A stretch of DNA of 64,000 bases from Gyrodactylus bullatarudis. Its lineage: Eukaryota > Platyhelminthes > Monogenea > Gyrodactylidea > Gyrodactylidae. Positions 1-10,877 of this stretch are shown here, piece after piece. The position numbers and the translations under genes are program-made. Location: the NCBI GenBank assembly GCA_012064415.1, contig SSNU01000127.1:45302-109301 (forward strand). The letters are read 5' to 3'. Every line of letters starts with the position of its first letter. Within the stretch, counting starts at the first letter, position 1. The notes beneath the pieces are model-generated. The model made no database searches and had not been told where the DNA came from. It saw only the letters and a list, made by a program, of their open reading frames with translations.

Positions 1-1690
1 TTTCAGATTTAACCTGATGATGAAAAATAATTATATTTTATATTAAGAGATTTGGTTTTCGTATAATCTAGATTCACCTATTCTTGAGAGATCTTGTTAA
101 TGAGGATTTAGAAAAGTTAAAACTTTTTCATAATTAATTCGAGATCTTTTAGATATTATTTCAAAAATCTGGATTCTTGAGCAAGATTAAGAATAACGAT
201 CAGTCTTCAAATGTATGCTGAATTCCCAATTTTATCTCAGTTTTTTAAAATATTTATTGATTAATTAGAAATTGTGTACATTTAAAAATATTCATCTCAA
301 GGCTACTGAGAAATAAAGATTTCGAAAAACTTACTATATCTGGAAAAGATTTTCTTGCTTCAATGATCAAATTTTTCTAAAAGAAAATTTTTATTAGCTT
401 CATCTAATTTATTTTAACACTTTTACTAACAACATGTTCCATCTTATCGAATGTAAGTAATTGAATTTTCCATACATTATGTTTTATCTATAATTCACCA
501 TAAAGAATTAACACTTCTTACGAAAATATAATTTTGAACCTGTTCATTAGTTTTATAACTAAAGAAATTACTTGATTTATAATATTATAACACTTAGTTT
601 ATAATTAGTTTGAAAATATTCATTTATATACATTAACAAAAGATGATTTCACCTAAACAGTTAGAGCTTCAAATTGACGTACGACACAGTTTATATTCGA
701 ATACTTTTTTTACACATTATTTTTAAAGTTTACTTACAATTTTTCTTATTAGAAGCAACTAGTAATATTATTACCAATGCTATCAGCTTACGTATAATTG
801 AATTAAATATTTCTGTAAATTAATAATAACTATCTGTTACACACAATAAGTTTGTAAAGCTAAAAAATTTATGACTTGAATATTTTTTATTTAGTACATC
901 ATCGGTCTCTCTCTGAAAGAAAATAAATCAATCCGAAATTCACATACGAGATTTGAAAGTTCTTTCTGCCACTGAAAATATTATAGTATTACGTCTTAAA
1001 TTAGCTTTTATTCTTTCGTAGTATGAAAATTATAATACCATAATTTCCTTATCACATTTAAGATTTATTATGTCAGTAAGAAAGTTGAAAGTGATCCACT
1101 CACGATTTCAATCAGTTTAGTGATCTAGATTATTAACCTAGGTATTTTGAAAATTTACACAAGTGAATATGATAATCAACATTCCTCGCTGAAAATATTA
1201 AGATAATTTTCTGCTTACACTAAATGTTTTTCCCTCGTCCTATTCATATTATAAAACAGAGAGGTTTAACAAACCCGAATCATAATTATCTTAAAAGATA
1301 AAAAATTCAATCACCATGCTTACTAATTCGTATTCGACTCCCTTAAGTATTATAGTAATATCGTTATCTTACAACATTCGGCTGGAAATAGAAATTTTTC
1401 TATGATTAAGTTAAATAAAATTTGATAAAAGTAATTGAACTGAATTCAGAATAATTTTTAATATCAATTATTGCACTTACTGGAGGAACACATTGAATAT
1501 TCTCATTGCCAACATAATAGTCTATTTGTATCATCTATAAGAAAAATAAATAAAACATTAACTTTTTCAAAAACGAGTAAGTGGGTATTATACACTCTAA
1601 TAAATTTTTTCGCTTACATTTCCGATATTCTTCAAAATTTGGATTCAGAAATACTAATTATTTATTTAACAATACATATGTAATCTTTGA
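1..1690. other. AT-rich stretch without a recognised gene
   Basis: I see no coding similarity, RNA gene or clear repeat boundary. The open frame at 1471-1683 is low-complexity, starts at a non-ATG codon and resembles no family I know. A short piece near 95-120 resembles the 5' exon region of the PLE promoter cassettes on the opposite strand, but too weakly to call. Confidence 0.5.
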
Positions 1691-1734
1691 AAACATGAAT
1701 GTATTCTGAGTACTATGAATTGTTATAGATAATT

Positions 1735-1900
1735 GGTTACAGTTCTCTTCTAAGTCTTATCCGTTATTCAGATACGGCGAAATATAACGTATATCACTAT
1801 AATACTCGTTCGTTCTGTCTTAACTTCATCATGATTTCAGAATCAAACAATATTCTTAATGAAATTCGTCAATATTATCGCTCAAAAAATATTTTATCAC
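1735..1900 (+). mobile_element. PLE promoter/5' exon remnant
   Basis: The order matches the better PLE cassettes: an ATTGG box, a degenerate GGCGAAATATA block (1778-1790), an AT-rich run and then an ATG (1831) that opens the conserved PLE N-terminal pattern NNILNEIRQYYRS. The CUGANGA half of the hammerhead core is lost. Nothing of reverse transcriptase follows, so this is a solo 5' fragment. Confidence 0.6.
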
Positions 1901-1984
1901 TGGTCTGGAGGTGTTTTCATTCCATTAGAATTATGTATCTGTGCACATGGATGAATCGTCTAATGAATCATTTCATTATATCAT

Positions 1985-2345
1985 TATAGTGTTCAGAAAA
2001 ATTCCTGAAGAAGATAGCTGATTTTTCTTGAAGTTCAAGTGTGAGTATTATATTTTAAACTTTTTTGACAGGATTCAGGAATTTTGTTGTCAAATACTTT
2101 ATTAAAAACCTTACTGAGAAAATTTTAAAGATTTAAACCCTGTTTAAATTCTTGTATTTTTCAGAATTCAATGAGAAACTGATTGTGAGGATTCAGAAAT
2201 TGAGTGAATATTTAGTAATAAAGCTTATATTTCGCCGGATCTCTTCAGACTATTACACCGGCTTGATATATATAGTAAAATTCAACAGAAAATTCTTTGT
2301 CATCCTCTGATTGGTTGAAATCAATATTATCCACTGATGAAGGGG
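1985..2345 (-). mobile_element. PLE pLTR (solo promoter region)
   Basis: Read on the minus strand, the order is an AACCAATCAGAGG CCAAT-type box (about 2312-2325), a TATATATA box (about 2266-2273), GCCGG, the hammerhead-like core, an AT hairpin and a short exon. The same order recurs at 19.2, 32.1, 52.0 and 52.2 kb. In Penelope-like elements such pLTRs act as promoter and 5' leader. No RT or endonuclease sequence adjoins this copy. Confidence 0.72.
2205..2262 (-). ncRNA. Hammerhead-like motif in PLE pLTR
   Basis: Minus strand: CUGAAGA (2242-2248) and GAAA (2230-2233) are both intact. UAGU before the core pairs with ACUA after it (stem I), and an AU-rich hairpin lies between GAA and the putative cleavage position (stem III). 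The stem II segment is only eight bases (GAUCCGGC), with one obvious G-C closing pair. Hammerheads in PLE pLTRs are established; activity of this short form is not. Confidence 0.5.
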
Positions 2346-2349
2346 AGGG

Positions 2350-3195
2350 ATAGGATCTTGTATTTTTAAAAATTATTCGTCTACATAAAATGCTCAAATT
2401 TTGTGAAAAAATATTCATTACATTTATACAATAATGGTCAGAAATAGAATAATTTCAAAATCAGCGTGAACTTCTGTCGAATTTATACAACCTTTTCCAA
2501 ACTGTTCAATGCAATATCTAACCATGAAGGGTGTAATAAACTTACTTGTCTAGAACCCTAGATAAGAGTAAACTTGGAATGAAATTTGAACGTAGGATAT
2601 CATGATTATAACTGATTTATATAACAGTTGAATATTCAGTAGAAACAGATGTTTGAATTTTACAAAATTTTTATCTTTTCACAAGAAAAAATAATTTTGT
2701 GAATGAAATTCTTATTATCATATGAAATATGTATTGTTTGATATAAACTATTATTGTTAAATTTTAAAACGTACAAGTCCAGTCTTTAAAAATAAAATTA
2801 ATATCTTCAAACGAAATTATAACTATCAGTCTTCGCATATATAAACATTTAAAATTTTCAACATATTTTTCTTAATATACTAAAATTCGCTCACATCATA
2901 TTGATCGAAAGTATTCCCAAGAAGCTGAGGAAGTAATATATATTATATTTTTTGTTAAATCCAAGAAACACCCCAAGAAAATTTTTATCCAAGATTGACC
3001 CCAGAATTTCAATCATCACCCTAAAAGAAAAAATTTTCTAATAATGACTCCATAAATTTCCAAAGTAAAAACTTTTTATAAATAATTTCATAACACTTTT
3101 TTCAGCTCTTGATTTTTTAAGGCTTTTACATGGTTTTATACGTTTTTCATTTATTCTGCAAGCTTCAAGTTCCAACTCCTTCAGATCACAGAGTA
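2350..3195. other. AT-rich spacer, nothing recognised
   Basis: No coding similarity, RNA gene or repeat pairing noticed between the PLE promoter and the first gypsy element. Confidence 0.5.
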
Positions 3196-3198
3196 TGT

Positions 3199-3291
3199 GA
3201 CAGGAACAAATCCTTTAAACCAATTATATTTTATCAATTTCATAAATAATCTATTTCATTACGCAGATAAAGAAAACTTCCCATGAAGTCG
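3199..3291 (+). repeat. 5' LTR remnant
   Basis: It matches 6690-6787 at about 90% by eye, through the shared segments CCAATTATATTTTATCAATT and ACGCAGATAAA. The copy stops where gag-like coding begins, so it is truncated. Confidence 0.7.
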
Positions 3292-4117
3292 AAGCCGCTC
3301 TACGTCTTAAAAAGATCGACGACGACGATTTTTCAATAGACGAAATCATAAAAACCTTTGAAAAAATTTTCAAAACCTGATGTGCAATAAAAGACTACAA
3401 TTTTACTCTTGCAAAAAACCTAACAATATGTCCTACGACGAGTGGACCGAAAAAATAATGGACCTCCATGAAGAGGCAAAAATTGACGATATGTCATACC
3501 AAGAAAAGATAATGTACGCAGTCGCTAACTCCTTAGAAGAGAAAGACCCGGTTCGCCTAAAACTCCTCAAGACGGTGCCCAAGTTTAAGGGAAGAGATGA
3601 CGACCCCAACACCTACGAACTGGTACAACAAGCGTGGCAAGAGGAGCTCATGACAAAACAAGAAAAACAAAATGAAGAGGTGAACCTTATCGAAAGAAAA
3701 AGACAATACCCTTTCAGCAAGCCTAGGGACAGGCCCAATGGTAGATGCCGCCAGTGTGGAAAGAACCACTTCAATCGCCCCTGTCACTACGAAAACCACT
3801 TGTGTAAAAAATGCAATCGAGTAGGACACCCTGAATACAACTGTCAAGCCCGGACGAAAGCACCGGAACCTACAAGTGAGATCTTTCTTATAAGTATTGA
3901 TAATGTAGATACACACATTGACCTAAAACTAAATAATAAACCAATTAATTTCCTCTATGATACGGGAGCAAAAATAACGCTAATAACATTCGATGCTTAC
4001 ATAAACCTACATAGGATATATATAACTACCGTTAAATGTGTAACTGCTACCGGAGAGCTCCTACCACTAGAAAGAAAAATCGAAGCCGTAGTAGAACACC
4101 TCGGAAATATTAGGTAG
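3276..4117 (+). pseudogene. gypsy gag-protease remnant
   Basis: A leading open segment (3276-3377) ends in TGA; after a frame change the frame from ATG 3380 encodes 245 residues. Residues about 120-155 hold a zinc knuckle-like region with several CxxC and CxxC-x-x-x-GHPEYNC elements, typical of nucleic-acid-binding gag. Residues about 190-200 read FLYDTGAKITLI, the D-T-G active-site loop of a retropepsin-type protease that would work as a dimer. The frame ends at TAG before the end of the protease, and homologous coding continues in the next frame, so this is a frameshifted gag-pro segment. Confidence 0.85.
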
Positions 4118-5040
4118 GGACCTCATAGACTCGTTAAACATTCTTCGTCCGGGCCAGAAATGCCCTAATTGCGAAATTAACGTAATTGACACCGAAAGAT
4201 GCATCGAAAAAATAAGAACCCTAAACAATAAATCCAAGGGCTTATGTACTATTTCGGGTAGAATACGGCTAATCCCCGACGCTATTCCAGTTTTCAATCG
4301 AGCAAGATCAGTCCCATATAGCCGAGTGGAAATATTGTCACAGGAAATTGAGAGACTAGAGAGAGGGATTCATCGAGCCCATCCAATACGCCGATTGGGC
4401 CGCACCATTGGTATATATTCAAAAACCTAACGGGAAGATACGCATATGCATAGATTTGTCGAGAAAATTCAATGACCAAATTAAAGCTCACGAATACCCA
4501 GCCAAAGACGTGGAACACATACTAAGTCAATTATCAGGGGGAAAAATATTTTTCATAGTAGATCTGGCCGAAGCCTTCTTACAGATTCCCCTTGACGAAG
4601 ATTCCCAAAAGATCCTCAACATAAACACACACAAGGGTCCCTTTAAATGCAAAAGACTATGGTACGGGGTGAAAACAGCACCGGCAATATGCTGATAAGG
4701 TAGTCATAGTCATACCCGGCATTCTAAGATACATGGATGACATTCTAGGATTTGCGAAAGACGATAAAGACCTAGAAATCAGACTAACGCAACTGTTCGA
4801 AAGGCTAAACGAGTACGGACTAAAAGCAAACACAGAGAAAAGTTGATTCTTCGAAAAGGAGATAAAATTTTTAGGACACATAATAAACGAAGAGGGCTGA
4901 AAACCGGATCCCAACAAAGTGGAAGTCTTCAAAAAGATGAAAGCCCCAAATAACTGCAAAGAACTTTTGTCCTTCATGGGTATGGCCACATACTACAGCC
5001 CATACATAAGCGGAATACACCAATCACCAAACAGCCTTCG
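4118..5040 (+). pseudogene. gypsy reverse transcriptase remnant
   Basis: Spread over all three frames. One frame (about 4130-4370) gives GQKCPNC and VPYSRVE, the linker into RT. The frame at 4408-4695 gives the fingers/palm: KPNGKIRICIDLS, the catalytic-aspartate block IVDLAEAFLQIPL and KTAPAIC. After a stop near 4693, the YMDDILGFA catalytic box follows at about 4732, then KFLGHIINEEG, interrupted by in-frame TGA codons. All the usual RT blocks are visible but no single frame joins them. Confidence 0.87.
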
Positions 5041-5900
5041 AGAAAATCAAAGACCTAATTTCTGAAGATACCATGCTAGCACACTTCAATCCAAGGAAAA
5101 CCTCCATAGTAGCTGCAGACGCCAGTGAAAAAGCAATCGGAGGCGTTCTCCTCCAAATGGACAGGTTAGGGAACCGAAGACCCATAATACACGTACATCA
5201 TACCTTAAACACAGCCCAAAAGATATACAGCCAAAGGTCTAGCTCTAGTATTCTCAATAAACAGACTACACAAATACATCAAAGGATATCAATTCATATT
5301 ACAGACAGACCACAAACCCCTTTTGAACATATTTAAACCAAAGAATGGTATTCCCATATATACATCCTGCAGACTACAGAGATGGGGTATCCATCTATCT
5401 AACTACGACTTCGAGATCGAACACATTGGAACAAACCAATTCGGTATGGCAGACTGCTTATCGCGATTAATCGGAGAATCCAAAGAACCGAACGAAGAAA
5501 TTATACTGGCAGAAATAAACATAATTAACCAAACCGAAAAAGAAATCATCGAAGACACAGGTGAAGTCATTAACGCAATAGAGTTAACCTGGGAAGACAT
5601 CAAGACACATACATCCTTGGACAAAACCCTAGATAAGGTCAGCCAATACATCCAAAACGGGTGGCCAAGACCAAGAAGTTTACCCGAGAAAATAAGACAC
5701 TTCGAACAAAAGAAAGACGAAATAAGCTTAATAAACGACTGTCTCCTATTCAGAGAGAGGACCATAATACCAGAAACCCTCATTGGAAAAGTCCTCAAAG
5801 TGATGCACAAAGGACATCAATGTGCAGATAAAACCATTAACAGAGCGAGAAAAATAGTATATTGGAAAAGCATGGCCAGAATTTTGCTGAAAATGTGAAA
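5041..5900 (+). pseudogene. gypsy RNase H and H2C2 zinc-finger remnant
   Basis: The frame at 5073-5336 carries the RNase H start (VAADASEKAIGGVLLQ, with the first catalytic Asp and the GG turn). The frame at 5323-5898 continues with the tether region SNYDFEIEHIGTNQFGMADCLSRL, the standard end of gypsy RNase H, and enters the integrase H2C2 zinc-finger region (MHKGHQCADKTINRAR). The overlapping frames show a frameshift near 5330. Confidence 0.84.
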
Positions 5901-6520
5901 CATGCGTACAAGCAAGCAAACTACCACCGAAAGCTGAACCAAAACATTGGCCAGAAACAACAAGACCATGGGAAAGAATACATATTGACTTCGCTGAACC
6001 GGTTAATAAAACTTATGCATTAGTGGTGGTAGACAGCTTCAGCAAGTGGCTGGAAGTAGAGTTCACCGATCAACCCAACTCAAAATTTGTCATTAAGACC
6101 CTCGATAAGCTAAACGCTAGATTTGGACTACCGGAAACGATCGTGTCTGACAATGCGCCAAATTTCACTTCAGAAGAAATGAAGAAATGGGCAAAAGACA
6201 AAGACAAACGGTATGAACGAATTTCTAAGAGAATTCAGAGTTACTCCTAAACGTGAACTCAACGGTAAATCTCCTGCAGAAATGATGTTTAGGTTCGAAC
6301 CCAGATCCGAACTCTCCCTATTGAGACCGAAAAAAGAATAACAAAACAAAAATGGGAAATACGAAGAAGGGGAAAAAATCTGGTATAAAACACCTTAAAA
6401 GATACATGGGAAAAAGGGTTAGTAGAAAAATCGATAGGAGAAATCGTCTACATAAAAGGGGAGGGAGAGAAAGAGATCATCCGACACATAAACCATACGA
6501 AAAAGAGACACACTAATAAT
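5901..6520 (+). pseudogene. gypsy integrase remnant with deletion
   Basis: CETCVQASK-like finger residues follow a stop at 5896. The core then gives HIDFAEPV (first Asp), VVDSFSKWLEV and IVSDNAPNFTSEE (second Asp). The sequence jumps straight after KKWAKD to a C-terminal segment (FRVTPKRELNGKSPAEMMF in another frame), so the block with the catalytic Glu is deleted. Integrase inserts the cDNA; this copy cannot. Confidence 0.84.
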
Positions 6521-6673
6521 ACACACACACACACTAATAATACACACCAAAAATAATAATACACTAAGACGATCGAATAGGCAAGTAAAAACGAACCCTA
6601 AATATAGAGAACACTACACTTATGAATAAAGTAACCGATAGAAAAATGTTGAGCCCATCATAAAACCAACCTC

Positions 6674-6689
6674 AAAAAAAGGGGGGAGA
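6674..6689 (+). other. Polypurine tract
   Basis: An A-run followed by GGGGGGAGA lies immediately before the TG that opens the 3' LTR. This is the position of the plus-strand primer of LTR retrotransposons and fixes the LTR start at 6690. Confidence 0.75.
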
Positions 6690-6787
6690 TGACAGGAAAA
6701 AATCCTGTAAACCAATTATATTTTATCAATTTTATAAATAATCTATTTCTTTACGCAGATAAACAAAACTTCCCACGAAGTTAAGAT
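6690..6787 (+). repeat. 3' LTR, shared part
   Basis: It begins TGACAGGA and repeats the segment at 3199-3291. The true LTR probably extends further right, but the truncated left copy gives nothing to compare, so the right edge is undetermined. Confidence 0.7.
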
Positions 6788-6799
6788 TGGACTGTTCGT

Positions 6800-7500
6800 T
6801 CAAACTACATTCCATTAAACATTATCATTATTTAAACATTAGTATTTAAATACACGTGCTATTTCAAGCTCCCCGACTTCTGTTTATGAGGACTTAGACA
6901 GTGATCATTCTGAGGCTAGTTATGTTAGCAGTATGATAATCTCCGAGTGAGCTGCTTTAAAGGAGATAAATTTGTATTCATTTGGGACATAATTTTTAGG
7001 AGAAACTTGTAACTTGACCCACGGCACACAGAAATATCCTTTAATTTTTGCAAAACTTCAAGAATATTGGAGCTGTTGAAATCAACAACTCTTTTTATTT
7101 CACTTTTTCGATCTTGAGAAACATAAAATAGATCTTCTTTAGGGGTAGCGAAGATTTGTAAAAACCTAGATTCGCGTAAGTTTTTTCCATCAAAGGAAGA
7201 AGTTCACTTTCAATCTTTGAATAAATGTTTAGCCGTTCTAAGAATTTTTCTGACAATAAATTCATATACGAAATTGTCATATTAAATGGATGTTTTGATC
7301 TTTTTTCCATTAGGGCCATTTTAGGGTTTAAAAAATTTTTATTTATCTATCATTGAGCCAATATAGATAAGATTTTTCTACTATACTTACAAATTCATAA
7401 AACTTTATAGAGAAAATATTTTTTTAAATTAAATATATTATTCCAATAATAAATATCTCAAAGATGCATAACGAGATTGATTGGGTGTTAAAAATTTGAC
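6800..7500. other. AT-rich spacer / possible LTR end
   Basis: The first ~150 bp may be the rest of the gypsy 3' LTR. The minus-strand frame at 7095-7319 is a Lys-rich open stretch with no family resemblance; I do not call it. Confidence 0.4.
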
Positions 7501-7504
7501 AAAA

Positions 7505-8335
7505 TGAAATAAAATTTCAATTGAAATGAAATTTATTGAAAAATTCATAAATTCTGCTTTACAATTATTATTTTCATATATAACTAGTTATCATGTACAA
7601 AAATAGTATCAATAAAGAAAAATAGAAAAAAAAATATATATACGTGTGTACAATAATAACTAAAATAGTTTGCAAAAATCTGTTATAATCTAAGTCTTAT
7701 CTATGGAAAAAAAATTGTTATCAGTATTGATTCTTCAAGTATTTACCAATCACAATAAAAATATAACTTTGAGAAATTAAGATGCTTTGTCTAATTTCTT
7801 CCGAATTCTGGATTTTTCCATTTGTATTGAAAAAAGAAAAGCTACTGTCACCAATGTATATATATACAGATAATTACAATATGATCTGTAATTACTGTAT
7901 ATTATACAGTGTATAATCTCATTATCGAGTATTTTACTACCTTCAAGTCATTTTTTTTCAACCAGTTTATCACTATTTATTCATATTAATAATTTAATAT
8001 TTTTTTAATAGGACAGAGTCCTAGCAGGCACATTTTCTAGCTATTCTCTAGCTTGAAAAACAATATTTATTTGAACTCTTTAGTTGAAAATTCAAAAGAG
8101 TAATTATGGGATCAGTGATCAATATTGATTCCACTTCCAGCTGTGATAAATTAGATCCAAGAGGTGAGCTTAGAGCTGAGATTTTACTTTTTATTTAAAA
8201 GGAGAGACATATTTTCTGATATGGGTTAACAGGCTTCAAGTGATCTAAATAAATATAGAATATGAATAAGCTGCAAAATACATAGTTGTGATTTAGTATA
8301 CTTTTTTAACTCATTACTTCTAGATATATACGTTG
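7505..8335 (-). mobile_element. 5'-truncated LINE copy (3' UTR only)
   Basis: It is an inverted copy of 30485-31290, the 3' UTR of the LINE described below. Shared stretches include the segment around TCTAGAAGTAATGAGTTAA and the tail with AATAAA followed by ATTTC-type repeats. Truncation at the 5' side (8335) with a preserved 3' tail is the usual product of target-primed reverse transcription. Confidence 0.75.
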
Positions 8336-8435
8336 TGACAAATTAGGATAATTTGCCGATTAAGCCTAATCTGCAAGTTTTCTTATTATTTTTGAATTAC
8401 ATTTTAAATTGCAGAGGACTAAATTCTTCAGAAAT

Positions 8436-8575
8436 TTACATATTCTTGAGTTGCATCCCTTTTGACAATTGTATCTGAAAAAAACCTTGCCCTCCAGATC
8501 GTGGTTTTCGAGTGTTGACAGTTCTTATGCTTACTGCTTTTTCGGAAGTTTCATCAACAGACTCTGGAGTATACA
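8436..8575 (-). pseudogene. Relic of Ginger-like transposase tail
   Basis: The minus strand gives SIRTVNT, SGGQGFF and, in a neighbouring frame, a NCQKGCNSRICKF-like Cys segment. The intact Ginger-like element at 10.6 kb has SVRTASS, SGGQGFF and CNCTSGCNTRMYKC at the same place. It looks like the Cys-rich C-terminus of a second, older copy; the rest and its TIRs are not visible. Confidence 0.65.
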
Positions 8576-8649
8576 TTATTGTAACGTGTAGGAGAGGCCC
8601 CTTAGAAATCTTTTTTGATCTCAATAAATGTGAAAATACAAAATTCAAG

Positions 8650-10565
8650 TAATGTAATCTGATATGTATCTATATTTAAAAATATGTTACCGTAAATATT
8701 GAGACTCCCTCGTGAGTTTCGAAACTCACTAGTTTATGAATTCACGGTTTTCCTGAGTATTCGAAACTCCCCAGTGAATATTGAAACTAAACTAAATTTT
8801 CAAATATCTATCAATTTATTTTGAAATGATTTTCAAAGTTGAAAAACTTAATTTCCTCAGTGATATGAATCAAAAATATTAGTTTAATAACCTTTTATTA
8901 TTTCAAGGACTACTGTTACACTTTGAGTTACAAAGTAAGCCTTGACGTTTTTATTTGCATCTATTTTTCTATTAATAGATATGTTACCGTAAATTTTGAA
9001 TTCACTCCTCAATGTATATCACAGATTCAGAATTTCTTAATCTAATTGCTATTTATTCACGAAACTAGGAAAAAACTGAGAGCTTGTGTTTTATCTCACT
9101 TTCTTAAGTTGGCACTCATAATCTTCCTGAAATATATGTTATTTAGTATATTTTTAAACCCTTCATTGGTTATCTAAAAAACAGTTTTACTAAAAAAATT
9201 CAATTCACCTTATTTAATTTTGATTGATCATAAAATTTTAATACTTTTAAATAGATAAACACAGATTCCAACGAGATAATTCTTTATTTAACTGGTTATT
9301 ATATTCATAGCTTGAACTAATAACGATAAGCAGTCAAATGCTAATTTCAATTTGATAATATCATATAATTGATTTTAATTTATAGTTTATCGAAATAAAT
9401 ATTCAACAATAAAATTAACACCGTGATTGATTCTTAAATAAAAAATCTTACTTTCAAGTTTATACTTGACTAGAGGGTGAATATAAAGCGTTCTTCAAAA
9501 TTTTATTTTATCTTACAAATTTATTCGAATACTGAATTTTTGTACATTATTCATGAAAATCTTAACTTACATGTGTGGTTATGCATAATATCTCGAAATT
9601 ATATAGACACTTTTTAAAATTTACTCTTAAAATTTCCTGGAAACACTAATTTACATTATTAGATAATTTTATATATTACAGTGTATTTATCATTCTATAA
9701 TTTAGGTTAGAATATTCAAATTAAATAATTACTATTCGGTTTTTGGCATATTCCTAGTTGTTTAACCAATGAGGATTTTAAGCATACGATGAGCTCTCTT
9801 ATAATCTAGATAGTTTTTTATTATAAACAAAATATTCTCAAACATGAAAGTTCTAAGCTGACTTTTAAACATTCTTCAGCAGTCAACTCCTGTAAATAAA
9901 TATTATTAAAATCATAATATTCAAATTTTTTTACAGCACTTTAACTAGGCTGTATCATTATTTGATAAAAATATCTCTCTAGTGAAGATTGAGTAAGTGA
10001 AACATGATTTAATGATAGTTATTATAAGGAATACTCTTAATTTGATATTTGTAAATCATATGTATATTTTTATTTCACGAACCATAGTTCAATATCAAAG
10101 CATTTTGATGGATATAATAAAAAAATTTTACAAAAACAAAGATAAAGGGGGTTGGAAAAAATGGTTGAGTGCTTGTGATTCTCGATTAAGGGTCGGAGCA
10201 GGCGTAAGGTTTGTTGAGGATGCCTAATGAGGGGGAAACTATAGTATAAGTTCTCGCTTCATCTTTTGAAATTTATTGTAAGTTTCATTCAGTTAATCAT
10301 TTGAGGTTTTACTGTAAGATAAAAATTTCAATTTCTTACTTCAAATATTTCTAACTGCGTTAGCTAGAATTAATGTATATTTTTATTTAAATAAAATTCA
10401 TACTTCTTTCAACATTCAATTCAATTATTTTAAGCACTCACGCCGTCAAACTATATTTTAAGATTGAATATTTAACACTTATGGATAGTTTTTACTCACT
10501 CCTATTATCGATGGTTTGAACTGTTCCTTAACAGAACTAGATTTAGCTTTATGGTTAATATTTAT
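8650..10565. other. AT-rich spacer, nothing firm
   Basis: Tandem-like GAGTTTCGAAACTC/CCTGAGTATTCGAAACTC motifs occur at 8700-8790. The frame at 9997-10227 starts at a non-ATG codon and resembles nothing I know. Confidence 0.4.
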
Positions 10566-10570
10566 ATATA

Positions 10571-10854
10571 TGTTGCAATCATTTTGTAGAACTCGATAGT
10601 TATATATAATCTTCGCCGATTATGTATAATAATCAAGCCTCTGATCATTATATATAATTCTTATATTGAATGAAGAAAAACTCTGACGATTATATAAAAC
10701 TCTCGTCTGATAAAATAGGAGGGGTAGTAACATACATGCCAACCATAAAGAACATGGTGTACCTAATAATGGTATGAAGAACTATTGTATACTAAGTTGC
10801 CAAGGCCATGTTCCTTTCCTTCTTCGTGAGACTGATATTATCAAATAAAGAAAA
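10571..10854 (+). repeat. Ginger left TIR
   Basis: It pairs with 12438-12721 with only a few mismatches (for example CGTCTGATAA against CGCCTAATAA), implying recent activity. Near the outer end, three to four iterons built on ATTATATATAAT/GATTATATAAAA alternate with CTCTGATC- and CTCTGACG-type spacers, a likely transposase-binding array. The gene start is only 24 bp from its inner edge, so the promoter must lie inside the TIR. Confidence 0.9.
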
Positions 10855-10877
10855 TTTAGGTCCCTCAATTATTCATT

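Larger units (their letters stand above)
3199..6787 (+). mobile_element. Ty3/gypsy LTR retrotransposon, decayed
   Basis: The domains follow the Ty3/gypsy order: gag zinc knuckle, aspartic protease, RT, RNase H, integrase. Both ends carry a related ~95-bp segment starting TGACAGGA (3199 and 6690), and a purine tract abuts the right copy. The left copy runs straight into gag-like coding sequence near 3275, so most of the left LTR and leader are missing. Several stops, frameshifts and an integrase deletion make it defective. It belongs to the same lineage as the element at 58.3-62.5 kb: both have a C-P-N-C block after the protease and a YMDDILGFA box. Confidence 0.88.

Noticed and set aside
1471..1683. 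Small gene near the left end
   Set aside because: Non-ATG start, low-complexity Ile/Leu/Ser/Lys composition typical of random frames in AT-rich DNA.
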